This document shows, in pieces, positions 1 through 8,386 of a DNA stretch of 64,000 nt. Source of the DNA: Fermentibacter sp964564435. Its GTDB lineage: Bacteria; Fermentibacterota; Fermentibacteria; Fermentibacterales; Fermentibacteraceae. The stretch lies in assembly GCA_964564435.1 (NCBI GenBank), contig CAZMAT010000006.1, positions 62,001 to 126,000 of the forward strand, given 5' to 3'. Position 1 is the first letter of the stretch. Each line of letters opens with the position of its first letter. Made by a program: the position numbers and the translations under genes. Below the pieces are notes generated by a model. It worked only from the letters and a program-made list of their open reading frames with translations, was not told the DNA's origin and ran no database searches.

Positions 1-1128
1 ATGTCCGAAGCCCAGAGGACCGCCGAGACGGCTCTGCTCGAATCCTTCCACATGGAGCTGTTCCAGGCCCTCACGAACGGGCGCGGCCTCGAGCCGCCCC
101 AGATAGCGTCCCTCCTCGAAGAGGGGATCCTGAACCCGTATGAAGCCGTGGACGCCGGGCTCGTCGACAGCACCGCCTACCCCGACGAGATCGAGGAGAG
201 GCTCGCCGAGATCAACGGTCACGGCCTGACCGTGCAGGGCCTCGACGAGTACGGGAACTCGATCCCGGTCGGAGACGCATGGGGGCCCGAGCCCCGCATC
301 GCCGTCATAGTCGCCACCGGCTTCATCACCGGCGGCTCCAGCGGCTCCTCCTTCCCGATGGGCGAGACGATGGGGAGCGAGACCATCTGCGGGCTCGTCA
401 GAAGCGCCGCCTCCAGGCCGGGAGTGAAGGCCATCGTGATAAGGATCGACTCGGGCGGCGGAGACGGCTTCGCATCCGAGGAGATGCTGCACTGCATCGA
501 GGACGTTTCCGACGAGATGCCCGTGGTCGTCTCGATGGGTGGGGTCGCCGCCTCCGGGGGATACTACATGGCCTGCGGCGCCGACAGCATCTTCGCCGAC
601 GAGTTCACGATCACAGGCTCGATCGGGGTCATCGGGGGGAAGATCGCGGCCGGCGAGCTGCTCGACAGGATCGGCATCGACGTGGAAACCGTCTCCCCGT
701 ATCCGATGGCCGACATGTTCAGCATCTTCTCGCGGTACACGGACGCCCAGAGGGAGAACGTCGAGGAGACGGTCGGGAACTTCTACGACCTGTTCACCCG
801 CAGGGTGGCGGAAGGCCGGGGGATGACCCAGGCGCAGGTCGACTCCATCGGCCGGGGTCGCGTCTGGTCCGGCTCCGACGCCGTGGAGATCGGCCTTGTC
901 GACAGGATCGGAGGGCTCGCGGACGCGGTGAGCTGCGCGGCCGGCATGGCCGGACTAGATGCCGGCTGGGTGCCCGTCGTGGAAGTCCATCCCAGGCCGG
1001 GCCTGTTCGAGGGCCTGAGCCTGAGCCCGTTCGGCGGCGCATCGGTGCTTGATCTGGAGAACCTGCTGGAGCAGGTGTCGGCCCTGGACGGGCCGCTGTA
1101 CCTGATGCAGCCGATCGTGGTCGAGTGA
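1..1128 (+). CDS. sppA: Signal peptide peptidase SppA, C-terminal part (5' end outside window)
   Basis: This is an S49-family serine peptidase of the long (67K) SppA type, a membrane enzyme that degrades cleaved signal peptides. The 375 visible residues begin in the linker at the end of the N-terminal domain and then cover the whole C-terminal domain: a beta-alpha core with SGGGDGFASEE (about 151-161) and the nucleophile Ser185 in VAASGGYYM, followed by TGSIGVIGG. In E. coli-type SppA the catalytic lysine lies in the N-terminal domain, which is absent here. The ATG at base 1 is therefore probably an internal methionine and the gene starts before the window. The stop overlaps the GTG start of the next gene (GTGA). 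Confidence 0.9.
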   Translation: MSEAQRTAETALLESFHMELFQALTNGRGLEPPQIASLLEEGILNPYEAVDAGLVDSTAYPDEIEERLAEINGHGLTVQGLDEYGNSIPVGDAWGPEPRIAVIVATGFITGGSSGSSFPMGETMGSETICGLVRSAASRPGVKAIVIRIDSGGGDGFASEEMLHCIEDVSDEMPVVVSMGGVAASGGYYMACGADSIFADEFTITGSIGVIGGKIAAGELLDRIGIDVETVSPYPMADMFSIFSRYTDAQRENVEETVGNFYDLFTRRVAEGRGMTQAQVDSIGRGRVWSGSDAVEIGLVDRIGGLADAVSCAAGMAGLDAGWVPVVEVHPRPGLFEGLSLSPFGGASVLDLENLLEQVSALDGPLYLMQPIVVE

Positions 1129-2042
1129 GGGGAGGGCTCCTCCCGGAGGCGGCCGACCCCGCCTTCTACCTCGAGGCGAAGAGCATGTACGATTTCGTGC
1201 CTGCGGCGGCGGAGATCTGCCGCAGGCACGGGATCCCGGCGAAGGGCCTCTCGAGGGCGGATTCGGGGACCCATCTGGTCTTCCTGCTCCCCGGGATGGC
1301 GATCAAGGTGTTCGCACCCCCCTGGCCGGAGGACTTCGAAGCCGAGCATGCGGCGCTGCATGCCATCGGTGGCGGGCCCTTCCCCGCGATAATCCACGAG
1401 GGGACCCTGGAGGGCTGGCCCTATCTCGTCACCACGAGGATCGCGGGCAGGCCGGCCAGGGAACTGTGGCCGGAACTCAGTCGCCGAGAAAAGGAAACCC
1501 TGCTGCACGACCTCGGCCGCCAGCTGCGCGATCTCCACCGGACCCCGGTTCCTCCTGAACTGCAGACCGACTGGCCCGCATTCGCTTCGGACCTCTCCTC
1601 CACACTCGAGTCACGGAACGACCCACCGACGCGCGAGTGGAGGGACTGGCTCCTCGACCGCGCGAGCGTCGATCCCGGACCCTTCGAACCGGTGCTCCTC
1701 CACGCGGACGTCACCTGGGACCACGTGTTCGCCCTGCGCGACGGCGACGGCATCCGCCTGACCGGGCTCATCGACTTCGGGGACGCCATGTCCGGGCATC
1801 CCCTGTACGAGTTCGGAGCACCTCTCCTGTACATGTGCTTCGGGGAACCTGACCTGACTTGGGGTCTTCTGTCCGGCTACGGGCTCCCGAGGAGCACCGC
1901 TGCGGCTCGAAGCGTGCTCGCGTGCAGCCTCCTCCAGAGGTTCGGGAGGCTCGGGCGTTGGCTCGAAAAGGTGCCGGTCGCAGACAGCGGGGCCTTCGAG
2001 GAGGCCCTTTTCGGGTTCGACCTGGAGCGTTCCGGCCCCTAG
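1125..2042 (+). CDS. APH-fold small-molecule kinase (aminoglycoside phosphotransferase family)
   Basis: The 305-residue protein has a protein-kinase-like APH fold. AIKVF supplies a probable ATP-binding lysine at Lys61. The catalytic loop is HADVTWDHV (His193, Asp195, with His200 where most relatives have Asn), and the metal-binding segment is LIDFGDA (Asp217). The family phosphorylates sugars, amino alcohols or aminoglycosides; the substrate here is unknown. GTG is the start because it overlaps the sppA stop and the reading frame opens there. It probably shares a transcript with sppA. Its end overlaps the convergent barrel gene by 4 bases. Nothing in the sequence suggests an acquired resistance gene. 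Confidence 0.8.
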   Translation: MRGGLLPEAADPAFYLEAKSMYDFVPAAAEICRRHGIPAKGLSRADSGTHLVFLLPGMAIKVFAPPWPEDFEAEHAALHAIGGGPFPAIIHEGTLEGWPYLVTTRIAGRPARELWPELSRREKETLLHDLGRQLRDLHRTPVPPELQTDWPAFASDLSSTLESRNDPPTREWRDWLLDRASVDPGPFEPVLLHADVTWDHVFALRDGDGIRLTGLIDFGDAMSGHPLYEFGAPLLYMCFGEPDLTWGLLSGYGLPRSTAAARSVLACSLLQRFGRLGRWLEKVPVADSGAFEEALFGFDLERSGP

Positions 2043-3085
2043 AACTCCCCGGAGCCCAGGGACATCCCCATGTGGAAGCCCTCGGGCGACAGGGCCGTCA
2101 GGTCGAGCCTGACCGCGATTCCTTCCACAGTGAGGGAGAGCCCGACCCCCGCGTCGGGATGCCAGCGGTCCCACCTGATCCCGTCGAAGCTGTCGGATGC
2201 CTGTCCGGCATCCCCGAAGAGAGCGGCTCCGACCGTCGCAAGCGGCTGCCCTGTCGCGGGATCGGCCGCGAGATCGAAGAGCGGCCGCCGGAGCTCGATG
2301 TTGGCCACCGTGATCCACGATCCGGAGAACCTGTCGTCCGCGTATCCCCGCAGGAGCTGGTCCGGGCCCAGGAACGGAAGGAAGGGGAGGGGCGTGGCAT
2401 CGGCGCCGTGGTGGTGCGCCAGGTCGTACCTGAGAGCGAGCAGCGCATCTCCGCCCAGCGGGAGGTAGGCCACCCTCTCCAGCTCGGCCCTCCAGTACTC
2501 CGCCCCGTTCCCGCCCTGCCAGTCGAATCGCACCCGGAGATCCTCCCATGCTGGAATGGGGCATGAGCGCGACCTGACCTCCACCGACGGCCCCGCGGTC
2601 CACTCCGAGGATGCCAGGAGGCCCGGCAGCCCGCTCCAGAGGCCGCCCTCCTCGAATCCGAAGGCGCAGGAATGGCGCACCTCGGCACCCAGCCTGACCT
2701 CCACCGGGCCGAATGCCTGCGTGCGGCCGAGCGCGATGGCATCCCTCTCCCTGTCGTACTCCAGGCTGGAGTCAGGATCGCCCGAGTTCCCCCAGCCGTA
2801 GAAGTCCCTCCCGAGCCTCTGGTCGTGGCTGCCCGTGAGATACCACGAGCTCCCCGCGGCCGGGAGCCTCGCACCGAAGGATTCGTACTGGCCGCCTCGG
2901 GTGGTGCCGTAGGCCATGAGGGAGAAGGCTCCCGGAGACATCCCGCCCGTGACCGCCTCGAACCTGCCTCCGTAGAGGAAGCCCGATCCGGAGGAGTAGC
3001 TGACCAGCGGGAGGGCTGCCCAGCCGGCCTCGGCGCCCGCCGACAGGATTCCTGCGATCAGCGGGAAGAAGTGATGGAACTTCAT
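2039..3085 (-). CDS. Omp85/D15-like outer-membrane barrel protein
   Basis: The 348-residue protein has a signal peptide (MKFHHFFPLIAGILSAGAEA, cut before GWA). The mature part is rich in alternating strands. The C-terminal half carries the Omp85/BamA hallmark: LLRGYADDRFSG followed by ELRRPLF, then an F-GDAG strand, a G-G-x-L strand and a hydrophobic last strand. No POTRA domains are visible, so it resembles the short single-barrel members of the surface antigen D15 family. It should sit in the outer membrane, with unknown cargo. The ATG is preceded by a GGAGGGGG Shine-Dalgarno sequence. It is divergent from the polysaccharide operon. Confidence 0.7.
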   Translation of the reverse strand: MKFHHFFPLIAGILSAGAEAGWAALPLVSYSSGSGFLYGGRFEAVTGGMSPGAFSLMAYGTTRGGQYESFGARLPAAGSSWYLTGSHDQRLGRDFYGWGNSGDPDSSLEYDRERDAIALGRTQAFGPVEVRLGAEVRHSCAFGFEEGGLWSGLPGLLASSEWTAGPSVEVRSRSCPIPAWEDLRVRFDWQGGNGAEYWRAELERVAYLPLGGDALLALRYDLAHHHGADATPLPFLPFLGPDQLLRGYADDRFSGSWITVANIELRRPLFDLAADPATGQPLATVGAALFGDAGQASDSFDGIRWDRWHPDAGVGLSLTVEGIAVRLDLTALSPEGFHMGMSLGSGEF

Positions 3086-3162
3086 CTGCCCCCTCCAGTA
3101 TCAGGCCATATATTCGAAGATCGGGCCGTCCCGCCGCATGGCAGGCATCCGGTCCGGGGGTT

Positions 3163-3168
3163 TATACT
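3163..3168 (+). promoter_or_regulatory. Putative -10 box (TATACT) of the polysaccharide operon
   Basis: TATACT lies 32 bases before the ATG of the first glycosyltransferase, in the 115-base divergent gap between genes at 3085 and 3201. No convincing -35 is visible. Similar A/T-rich hexamers stand before other operons in this GC-rich window, which supports the call. Confidence 0.4.
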
Positions 3169-3200
3169 CATACCGGACCCCCTCAAGGAGGCTTGGCTTG

Positions 3201-3905
3201 ATGAGGCCTCTGGCCGTCGTCCCGACCTACAACGAGATATCCAACATCAGGCGGCTCATACCCGCCATTCTCGACCTGCCCGGCTCCCCCTGCATCCTCG
3301 TCGTCGACGACAGCAGCCCGGACGGCACGGGCGACGCAGTCCGCGAATTCGAGCACACAGGCAGGGTCCACCTCCTGACAAGGCCCCAGAAGAGGGGTCT
3401 CGGGCAGGCCTACGTCGCGGGCTTCCGCTGGGCGCTCGAGCACGGGTACGATCCCATAATCCAGATGGATGCCGACTTCTCCCATGACCCCGGCAAGGTG
3501 CCCGAGCTGACGGCGGCCTTGGCCGACCACGACTTCGCCCTGGGCTCGCGGTACTGCAGCGGCGTGAACGTGGTCAACTGGCCCCTGTCCAGGCTCCTGC
3601 TGTCCTATTTCGCCAACGTCTACACCCGCATGATCACCGGCCTGCCCGTCACCGACGCAACCGGCGGATTCAAGGCGTTCCGGAGGGAAGCCCTCGCGAA
3701 GCTCGACCTCGACGGGATCCGCTCCGACGGCTACTCGTTCCAGATCGAGGTGACCTACAAGCTGGCGAAGGCGGGATGCAGCGTGGTCGAAGTGCCCATC
3801 ATCTTCGTCGACCGCCACGCGGGCACCTCCAAGATGACCAGGAGCATCGTCTGGGAGGCGGTCTGGATGGTCTGGCGCCTCAAGTTCCCCTGGCTCTCCA
3901 GATGA
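3201..3905 (+). CDS. Dpm1-like family 2 glycosyltransferase (polyprenol-phosphate mannosyltransferase type)
   Basis: The 234-residue GT-A enzyme of the dolichol/polyprenyl-phosphate mannose synthase family probably transfers a sugar from a nucleotide donor to polyprenyl phosphate at the inner membrane. Motifs in order are VVPTYNE at the N-terminus, VVDDSSPDGTG, QMDADFSHDP (metal-binding DAD), TDATGGFKAFRR and EVPIIFVDR. It has no C-terminal membrane segment, like the soluble Dpm1 class. The frame is open 63 bases further upstream, but ATG 3201 has AAGGAGG 9 bases before it and begins at the first strand of the fold, so I chose it. It is the first gene of the 19-kb operon, and its stop overlaps the next start (ATGA). 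Confidence 0.85.
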   Translation: MRPLAVVPTYNEISNIRRLIPAILDLPGSPCILVVDDSSPDGTGDAVREFEHTGRVHLLTRPQKRGLGQAYVAGFRWALEHGYDPIIQMDADFSHDPGKVPELTAALADHDFALGSRYCSGVNVVNWPLSRLLLSYFANVYTRMITGLPVTDATGGFKAFRREALAKLDLDGIRSDGYSFQIEVTYKLAKAGCSVVEVPIIFVDRHAGTSKMTRSIVWEAVWMVWRLKFPWLSR

Positions 3906-6139
3906 CCCTGCCGGCCCTGGCCCTCGTCATTCTCGCTGCATCGCCGGAGGTCCGGGAGTGGAGCCTCGAAACATCCATGACCCACGTGAGATCGGCGCAG
4001 GCCACCCCCGACGGCCTCTGGTGCGCCACGTCCGGCGGGGTCTTCTTCTACTCCTTCTCGGACGGATTCCAGACCGAGTACCGCTACCCCGGCGATCTTC
4101 CCCACTTCGCCGTGGACGACGTTCTCCTCGACACCCAGGGCAGGCTCTGGTGCGCCACGGAGGACGGCCTGGCGATGCTCGACAACGGCGATTGGACCGT
4201 CTACACCTCCTTCGAGGGGATCCCGGGATCCGGCGGGGTGACGGATGTGGAGCAGGCCGGATCCTGGATCTGGGCCGGGTCGGACGGCGGCCTCGCGAGA
4301 TGGGACGGCACCGGGTTCCTGCACCTCGACGAGGATCTCACCCAGGGCGGCTTCCCCGCCGATGAAGCCTTCGCCCTCGCACAGATGGACGATTCGCTCT
4401 GGATAGCCACCGGGCTCGGAGTCTTCTCGCTCGATCTGGGCGCGAGCCCGTTCTCGAAGGATTCATGGCATCTCTGGCCGGGGACGCAGGGCCTGGGGAT
4501 CGAGGGATTCCTGGCCACCCCCGACAGCCTCTACGGATTCGGCACGGGCGGCGTCTTCAGGAGGGATGCCGCCGCGTGGACAGTGCTCCGGGACTATTCG
4601 GGCTCCGCCGACAGCACCGTGATGGATCTCGTCCAGACCCCTGACGGGCTCCTTGCGGCATGCTACGGAGTGCGCCGCAGGATCTCCGGAACCGTCTGGG
4701 AGCCCTGGGGAGATGGCTTCCCCCCGGGCACGCAGGCCACGTTCCTCGCCGTGGGCGGGGGTACGGTCTGGTGCGGCGAGGGCTCCCTCCACTGGACCAA
4801 TACCGACTACGGCAGGGGGCTGGCGCGGCTCGACTCGGGGGTATGGACCACGATCCAGATCCCGGGGCTGCCCGCGAGGAGCTGCTATCAGCCGGCCTTC
4901 GTCGACGGCGTTTTCTATGCCGGCAGCCACAATGCCGGGCTCATGGCCCGCTACGGCGACACCTGGACGACCTTCGACCAGGAGGACGGCCTCCCCACCA
5001 CGCTGCGGGTCTACCCGGCCGCCGAGGCCCCGGGCGGAAATGTGTGGACCGCCAGCTACCACTACGGCCTGACCTGGGTCGACGACGGAGGCACGCCCGT
5101 CGGCTCCGACGACAGCCTGGTCACATTCGTGAGCGACAGCACCGGGATGCCGCCCTCGGTCACCCAGGTCGAGTGCCCTCTCCTCAACAACCAGGCGGTC
5201 TGCCTGGTGCCGGACGGCTTGACGCTCTGGATCGGCCACGAGCCCTTCTGGTCGACTCCCGGCGAACCGAGCGGTATCTCCGTCTGCGTCGGCGACCCCG
5301 CCTCCGGCGACCTCCAGTGGGCCACCTTCGGGGAAGGAGAGGGGCTCGCCTCCGGCAACATCCGCTCCCTTTGCAGGCTCGGGGCAGACGGCCTGTGGAT
5401 CGCCTTCTCGGGTGACGCCGGGTGCCAGTACCTCGACTTCGCCGGCACGCCTCTGGTGCACTCCGACGACACCTGGCTCCCCGCACCGGGCCAGGCGTAC
5501 GGGACATCCCACGGGCTCCCCTCGAACCAGGTCTTCTCGTTCTGCGACGACGGACAGGGAGGCGTACTGATCGGGACGGGCGCCGGGCTGGCCCGGTGGG
5601 ATCAGTCGACCGACTTCTCCATCGTCGAAGGCGTTTCCGGAATAGTCAAGGCCCTCGCCCTCGACGGCGACGGTACGGCATGGTGCCTGGGCATCTCCGG
5701 CATCTCGGCTGTAGATGGGTCCTCGGTGGCGAACTACACCGAGTCGAACTCGCCGTTCATCCCCTCCGGCAGGGTCGAGAACGAGTTCGCCCTCTGGGAT
5801 GCAGGGTCGGGAAGGATGATCTTCTCGTCGGCCATCGGATTCTGGGCCCTCGATACGGGAGCCGGCTCCGTGGCCCCGGGCGGGCCTTCGTTCTACCCGC
5901 AGCCCTTCCTGCCCGGCGACGGGAGCGTCCTGCGCCTCGCCGGGGCGGGTGAGGGGCCCGTCGAGGTGGGGCTCTACTCGGTCGACGGAGCGTTCGTGGC
6001 GTCGGTGGAGGCCGACTCCGCGGACGAATGGTTCTGGGACGGGGCTTCCGGGGGTGAAACCGTGGCAGGCGGCATCTATCTGGCATTGATCGTGTCGGGA
6101 TCGGGAACATCAGTCTCAAAGCTGGCGGTAGTCAGATGA
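3902..6139 (+). CDS. Secreted beta-propeller protein with FlgD-like C-terminal sorting domain (PorZ-like architecture)
   Basis: The 745-residue protein has a short signal peptide (MTLPALALVILAASPE). Most of it consists of propeller blades of the 'two-component regulator propeller' type: recurring LW-A/G-T-GGL-x-D units such as RLWCATEDGLAMLD and WIWAGSDGGLARWDG. The last ~85 residues (from FYPQPFLPGDG at about 664) form a FlgD-like sandwich ending in AGGIYLALIVSG and SKLAVVR, the form of type IX type-A sorting domains. There is no kinase or DNA-binding domain, so it is not a sensor regulator. Size and domain order match PorZ of Porphyromonas, which binds anionic LPS beside the PorU sortase; equivalence is inference. 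ATGA overlaps join it to the genes on both sides. A paralogue lies at 13655-15817. Confidence 0.75.
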   Translation: MTLPALALVILAASPEVREWSLETSMTHVRSAQATPDGLWCATSGGVFFYSFSDGFQTEYRYPGDLPHFAVDDVLLDTQGRLWCATEDGLAMLDNGDWTVYTSFEGIPGSGGVTDVEQAGSWIWAGSDGGLARWDGTGFLHLDEDLTQGGFPADEAFALAQMDDSLWIATGLGVFSLDLGASPFSKDSWHLWPGTQGLGIEGFLATPDSLYGFGTGGVFRRDAAAWTVLRDYSGSADSTVMDLVQTPDGLLAACYGVRRRISGTVWEPWGDGFPPGTQATFLAVGGGTVWCGEGSLHWTNTDYGRGLARLDSGVWTTIQIPGLPARSCYQPAFVDGVFYAGSHNAGLMARYGDTWTTFDQEDGLPTTLRVYPAAEAPGGNVWTASYHYGLTWVDDGGTPVGSDDSLVTFVSDSTGMPPSVTQVECPLLNNQAVCLVPDGLTLWIGHEPFWSTPGEPSGISVCVGDPASGDLQWATFGEGEGLASGNIRSLCRLGADGLWIAFSGDAGCQYLDFAGTPLVHSDDTWLPAPGQAYGTSHGLPSNQVFSFCDDGQGGVLIGTGAGLARWDQSTDFSIVEGVSGIVKALALDGDGTAWCLGISGISAVDGSSVANYTESNSPFIPSGRVENEFALWDAGSGRMIFSSAIGFWALDTGAGSVAPGGPSFYPQPFLPGDGSVLRLAGAGEGPVEVGLYSVDGAFVASVEADSADEWFWDGASGGETVAGGIYLALIVSGSGTSVSKLAVVR

Positions 6140-7116
6140 TCAGGGCAAGACAGCTCGAGTACGGTGACAGGGAGAAGTGGGCGGAATTCGTCAGGCTCTC
6201 ATCCAGCGGTACCCTCTTCCACCTGCCGGAATTCTTCGACTACCACCCGCCCGGGCGGTTCGACAACCATCACGTGGTCCTCGAGGACGAGGGCGACGGC
6301 TCTTTCGTCGCGATCGCCACCGGGGCCCTGTCCACCGTGAACGGCGAGCGCTGGTTCAGGTCGTATCCCGGGGCGTCGTGGGGCGGCCTGGTCCTCAACG
6401 ACGGCGCCGGCCTGGAGACGGTCGAGGAGTGCGTCGACGCGCTGATTGCCCATGCGAAGGGCCTCGGCGCGGTCGGGATGGAGATGACCTCCCCCCCGCT
6501 CGTATATCACAGGCGTCCGTCGAACTACCTCGACTTCGCACTGGTCAGGCGCGGCTTCACGTACCGGAAGAGGGAGCTCACCGCGGTCATCGACCTCGGA
6601 AGGATGGGCGACGAGGTGGAGCTGGCGTTCCGCGACGCCGCCAGGAGGGGAGCCTCCCGGGCCAGGCGGATGGGCATCGAGGTCTTCGAGGAGCCGGACT
6701 TCTCCGCCTTCTACCCGGTGCTCGAGACCAACCTTCAGGAGCGCCACGGGGTGAGGCCTACGCACACCATCGAGGAGCTCGAGAGGCTGAGAGGCCTACT
6801 GGGCCCCGGCATGATCACGCAGTTCGTCGCCAGAGGCGAGCAGGGCGTCCTGGCCGGGATGGTGATGTTCAGGTGCAACCCCAGGGTCACCCTGGCCTTC
6901 TACATCTCGCACGACGCGCGATTCCAGGCCCTGCGCCCGGTCAACCTGGTGTACCAGGAGGTGATCAGGTGGGCGAGGGACTCGGGCTACAGGTACCTCG
7001 ACCTCGGCACCTTCACCCTCGACATGCAGGTGAACCGCGGGCTCTGCCGCTTCAAGGAGTCCTTCAGCGCCAGGGGCCATTTCAGGGACACCTTCTCGGG
7101 CAGGATAGACGGATGA
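6136..7116 (+). CDS. FemAB/GNAT-like acyl- or aminoacyltransferase
   Basis: The 326-residue protein resembles the FemAB/Acetyltransf_6 group, which has two GNAT-fold halves. Visible hallmarks are SSSGTLFHLPEFFDY near the N-terminus, a central RRGASRARRMGIEV helix, and a second half with YISHDARFQALRPVNLVYQ and YRYLDLGTFTL. Relatives add amino acids to lipid II or to cell-surface glycolipids, or appear in exopolysaccharide loci. In this operon a role in decorating a lipid-linked glycan intermediate is plausible, but the substrate is not shown. ATG overlaps the stop of the propeller gene (ATGA). Confidence 0.65.
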   Translation: MIRARQLEYGDREKWAEFVRLSSSGTLFHLPEFFDYHPPGRFDNHHVVLEDEGDGSFVAIATGALSTVNGERWFRSYPGASWGGLVLNDGAGLETVEECVDALIAHAKGLGAVGMEMTSPPLVYHRRPSNYLDFALVRRGFTYRKRELTAVIDLGRMGDEVELAFRDAARRGASRARRMGIEVFEEPDFSAFYPVLETNLQERHGVRPTHTIEELERLRGLLGPGMITQFVARGEQGVLAGMVMFRCNPRVTLAFYISHDARFQALRPVNLVYQEVIRWARDSGYRYLDLGTFTLDMQVNRGLCRFKESFSARGHFRDTFSGRIDG

Positions 7117-7126
7117 CCGGAGGGGC

Positions 7127-8386
7127 ATGATCCCTCCCGCCTCCCGGTCGCTGCTGATCTGGATCGCGCTCACGGGGCTGGCGTTCGGGGGCAGGTTCTG
7201 CACGACCGACGTTCTCGCCCAGCTCCAGGTCGCGCAGTCGTTCACGGGTGCGAGGCCCTTCCTCACCGCCTCGGACGGCTGGACGGTCGAAGGCGTCGAC
7301 GGGCGGAGCTACGTCCCCCACGGGATCGGATACTCCATCCTCCTCCTGCCTGCCGCCCTTGCGGGCCTCGCCGCCGGGGAGGCCGTGGCCAGGGTCTCGG
7401 CGGCCCTGACCTGCGCAGCCCTTTCCGCCTGTCTGTTCGCGGTATGGCGGCCGCTCTGCGTGTCCATGAACGGAGCCCCGCCTCCGGCCTGGAAGGCCAT
7501 CGCCGTGATGACCGGCGGCATGGCGCTCGTGTATGCCAGGCTGCCCTTCGACGTCACCGCCGCTGCGCTGCTGTGCACGGCTTCGCTTGCCGCCGCTTCA
7601 TCCGGGAGGGACCGAATCGCGGGCTTCCTTATCGGTGCAGCGCTGCTCGTGCGCCTCGACAGCGCGGTGTTCCTCCCTTCGCTCGTATACGGGTGGAGGC
7701 GTGGCGCCAGGCTCGTCCCCGGCGTCGCATGCGCTCTCGTCCTGATCGCCGCTGCGAACCTGTACCGGTTCGGGTCCGTGCTCGAGGACGGGCACTCCCA
7801 GGACCCGGCCATGGCCCTGGAACCAGGGCTGGCCGGGCTCGCGGGCCTTCTCGCCAGCCCGGGCAAGGGGCTCGTCTGGTTCGCTCCGATCGTGCTCCCC
7901 GCGGCATCGCGCCACAGGGGGTGGAGGCTGGCCGCCCCGCTCGCATTCAGCCTCGTCCTCCATTCCATGCTGCACGACTGGACGGGCGGCACGGGATGGG
8001 GCCCGAGGTTCCTGTTCCCCGCCCTGCCGGCGTTCCTCGTCCCTCTGGCGGCTCCGCGCCGGGAGGGGGGCCTCTTCGGGCTGACGGCGGCCTGGGGCGT
8101 CATCCTGACAGTCGCCGCCGTCTGGTCGAATCCGTCGGTGATCGAGAGATCCCTCGGAGCCGACGCCTTCGAGGACCCTTCCAGGCAGGCCGTGATCTGG
8201 CAGCCTTCGAGATCGCCCCTGCTCCACTCCGTCTCGTCGATCGGCTCGGGCGCACCGGACCTGTTCTGCCTCGGGGTGCTGGCAGAGTCGCGCACCGCCG
8301 GCACGGCCGCCTGCATCATGCAGGGCGGATGGGTCCTCGGCGCCCTGGCCCTGGCCCGGGCGCGCCGCAGGGAGGATCCTGCATGA
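7127..8386 (+). CDS. Polytopic membrane protein, possible GT-C glycosyltransferase
   Basis: The 419-residue protein has about nine to ten hydrophobic helices. Near the N-terminus is an extracytoplasmic-looking loop with TDVLAQLQVAQSF, followed by GRSYVPHGIGYSILLLP, a pattern seen in GT-C-like membrane glycosyltransferases that use lipid-linked sugars. I cannot identify a definite family. It could be a polymerase- or glycosyltransferase-like component of the polysaccharide system, which otherwise lacks a recognisable Wzy. A GGAGGGG sequence precedes ATG 7127. The stop overlaps the next gene (ATGA). Confidence 0.6.
   Translation: MIPPASRSLLIWIALTGLAFGGRFCTTDVLAQLQVAQSFTGARPFLTASDGWTVEGVDGRSYVPHGIGYSILLLPAALAGLAAGEAVARVSAALTCAALSACLFAVWRPLCVSMNGAPPPAWKAIAVMTGGMALVYARLPFDVTAAALLCTASLAAASSGRDRIAGFLIGAALLVRLDSAVFLPSLVYGWRRGARLVPGVACALVLIAAANLYRFGSVLEDGHSQDPAMALEPGLAGLAGLLASPGKGLVWFAPIVLPAASRHRGWRLAAPLAFSLVLHSMLHDWTGGTGWGPRFLFPALPAFLVPLAAPRREGGLFGLTAAWGVILTVAAVWSNPSVIERSLGADAFEDPSRQAVIWQPSRSPLLHSVSSIGSGAPDLFCLGVLAESRTAGTAACIMQGGWVLGALALARARRREDPA

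Noticed and set aside
1125..2042. Aminoglycoside resistance gene
   Set aside because: The APH fold is shared by many housekeeping kinases. The gene is coupled to sppA, shows no mobile-element context, and has a variant catalytic loop (His200), so resistance is not supported.
3902..6139. Two-component sensor or regulator because of its propeller blades
   Set aside because: Neither this protein nor its paralogue has a kinase, receiver or DNA-binding domain; both are secreted and end in a sorting domain.
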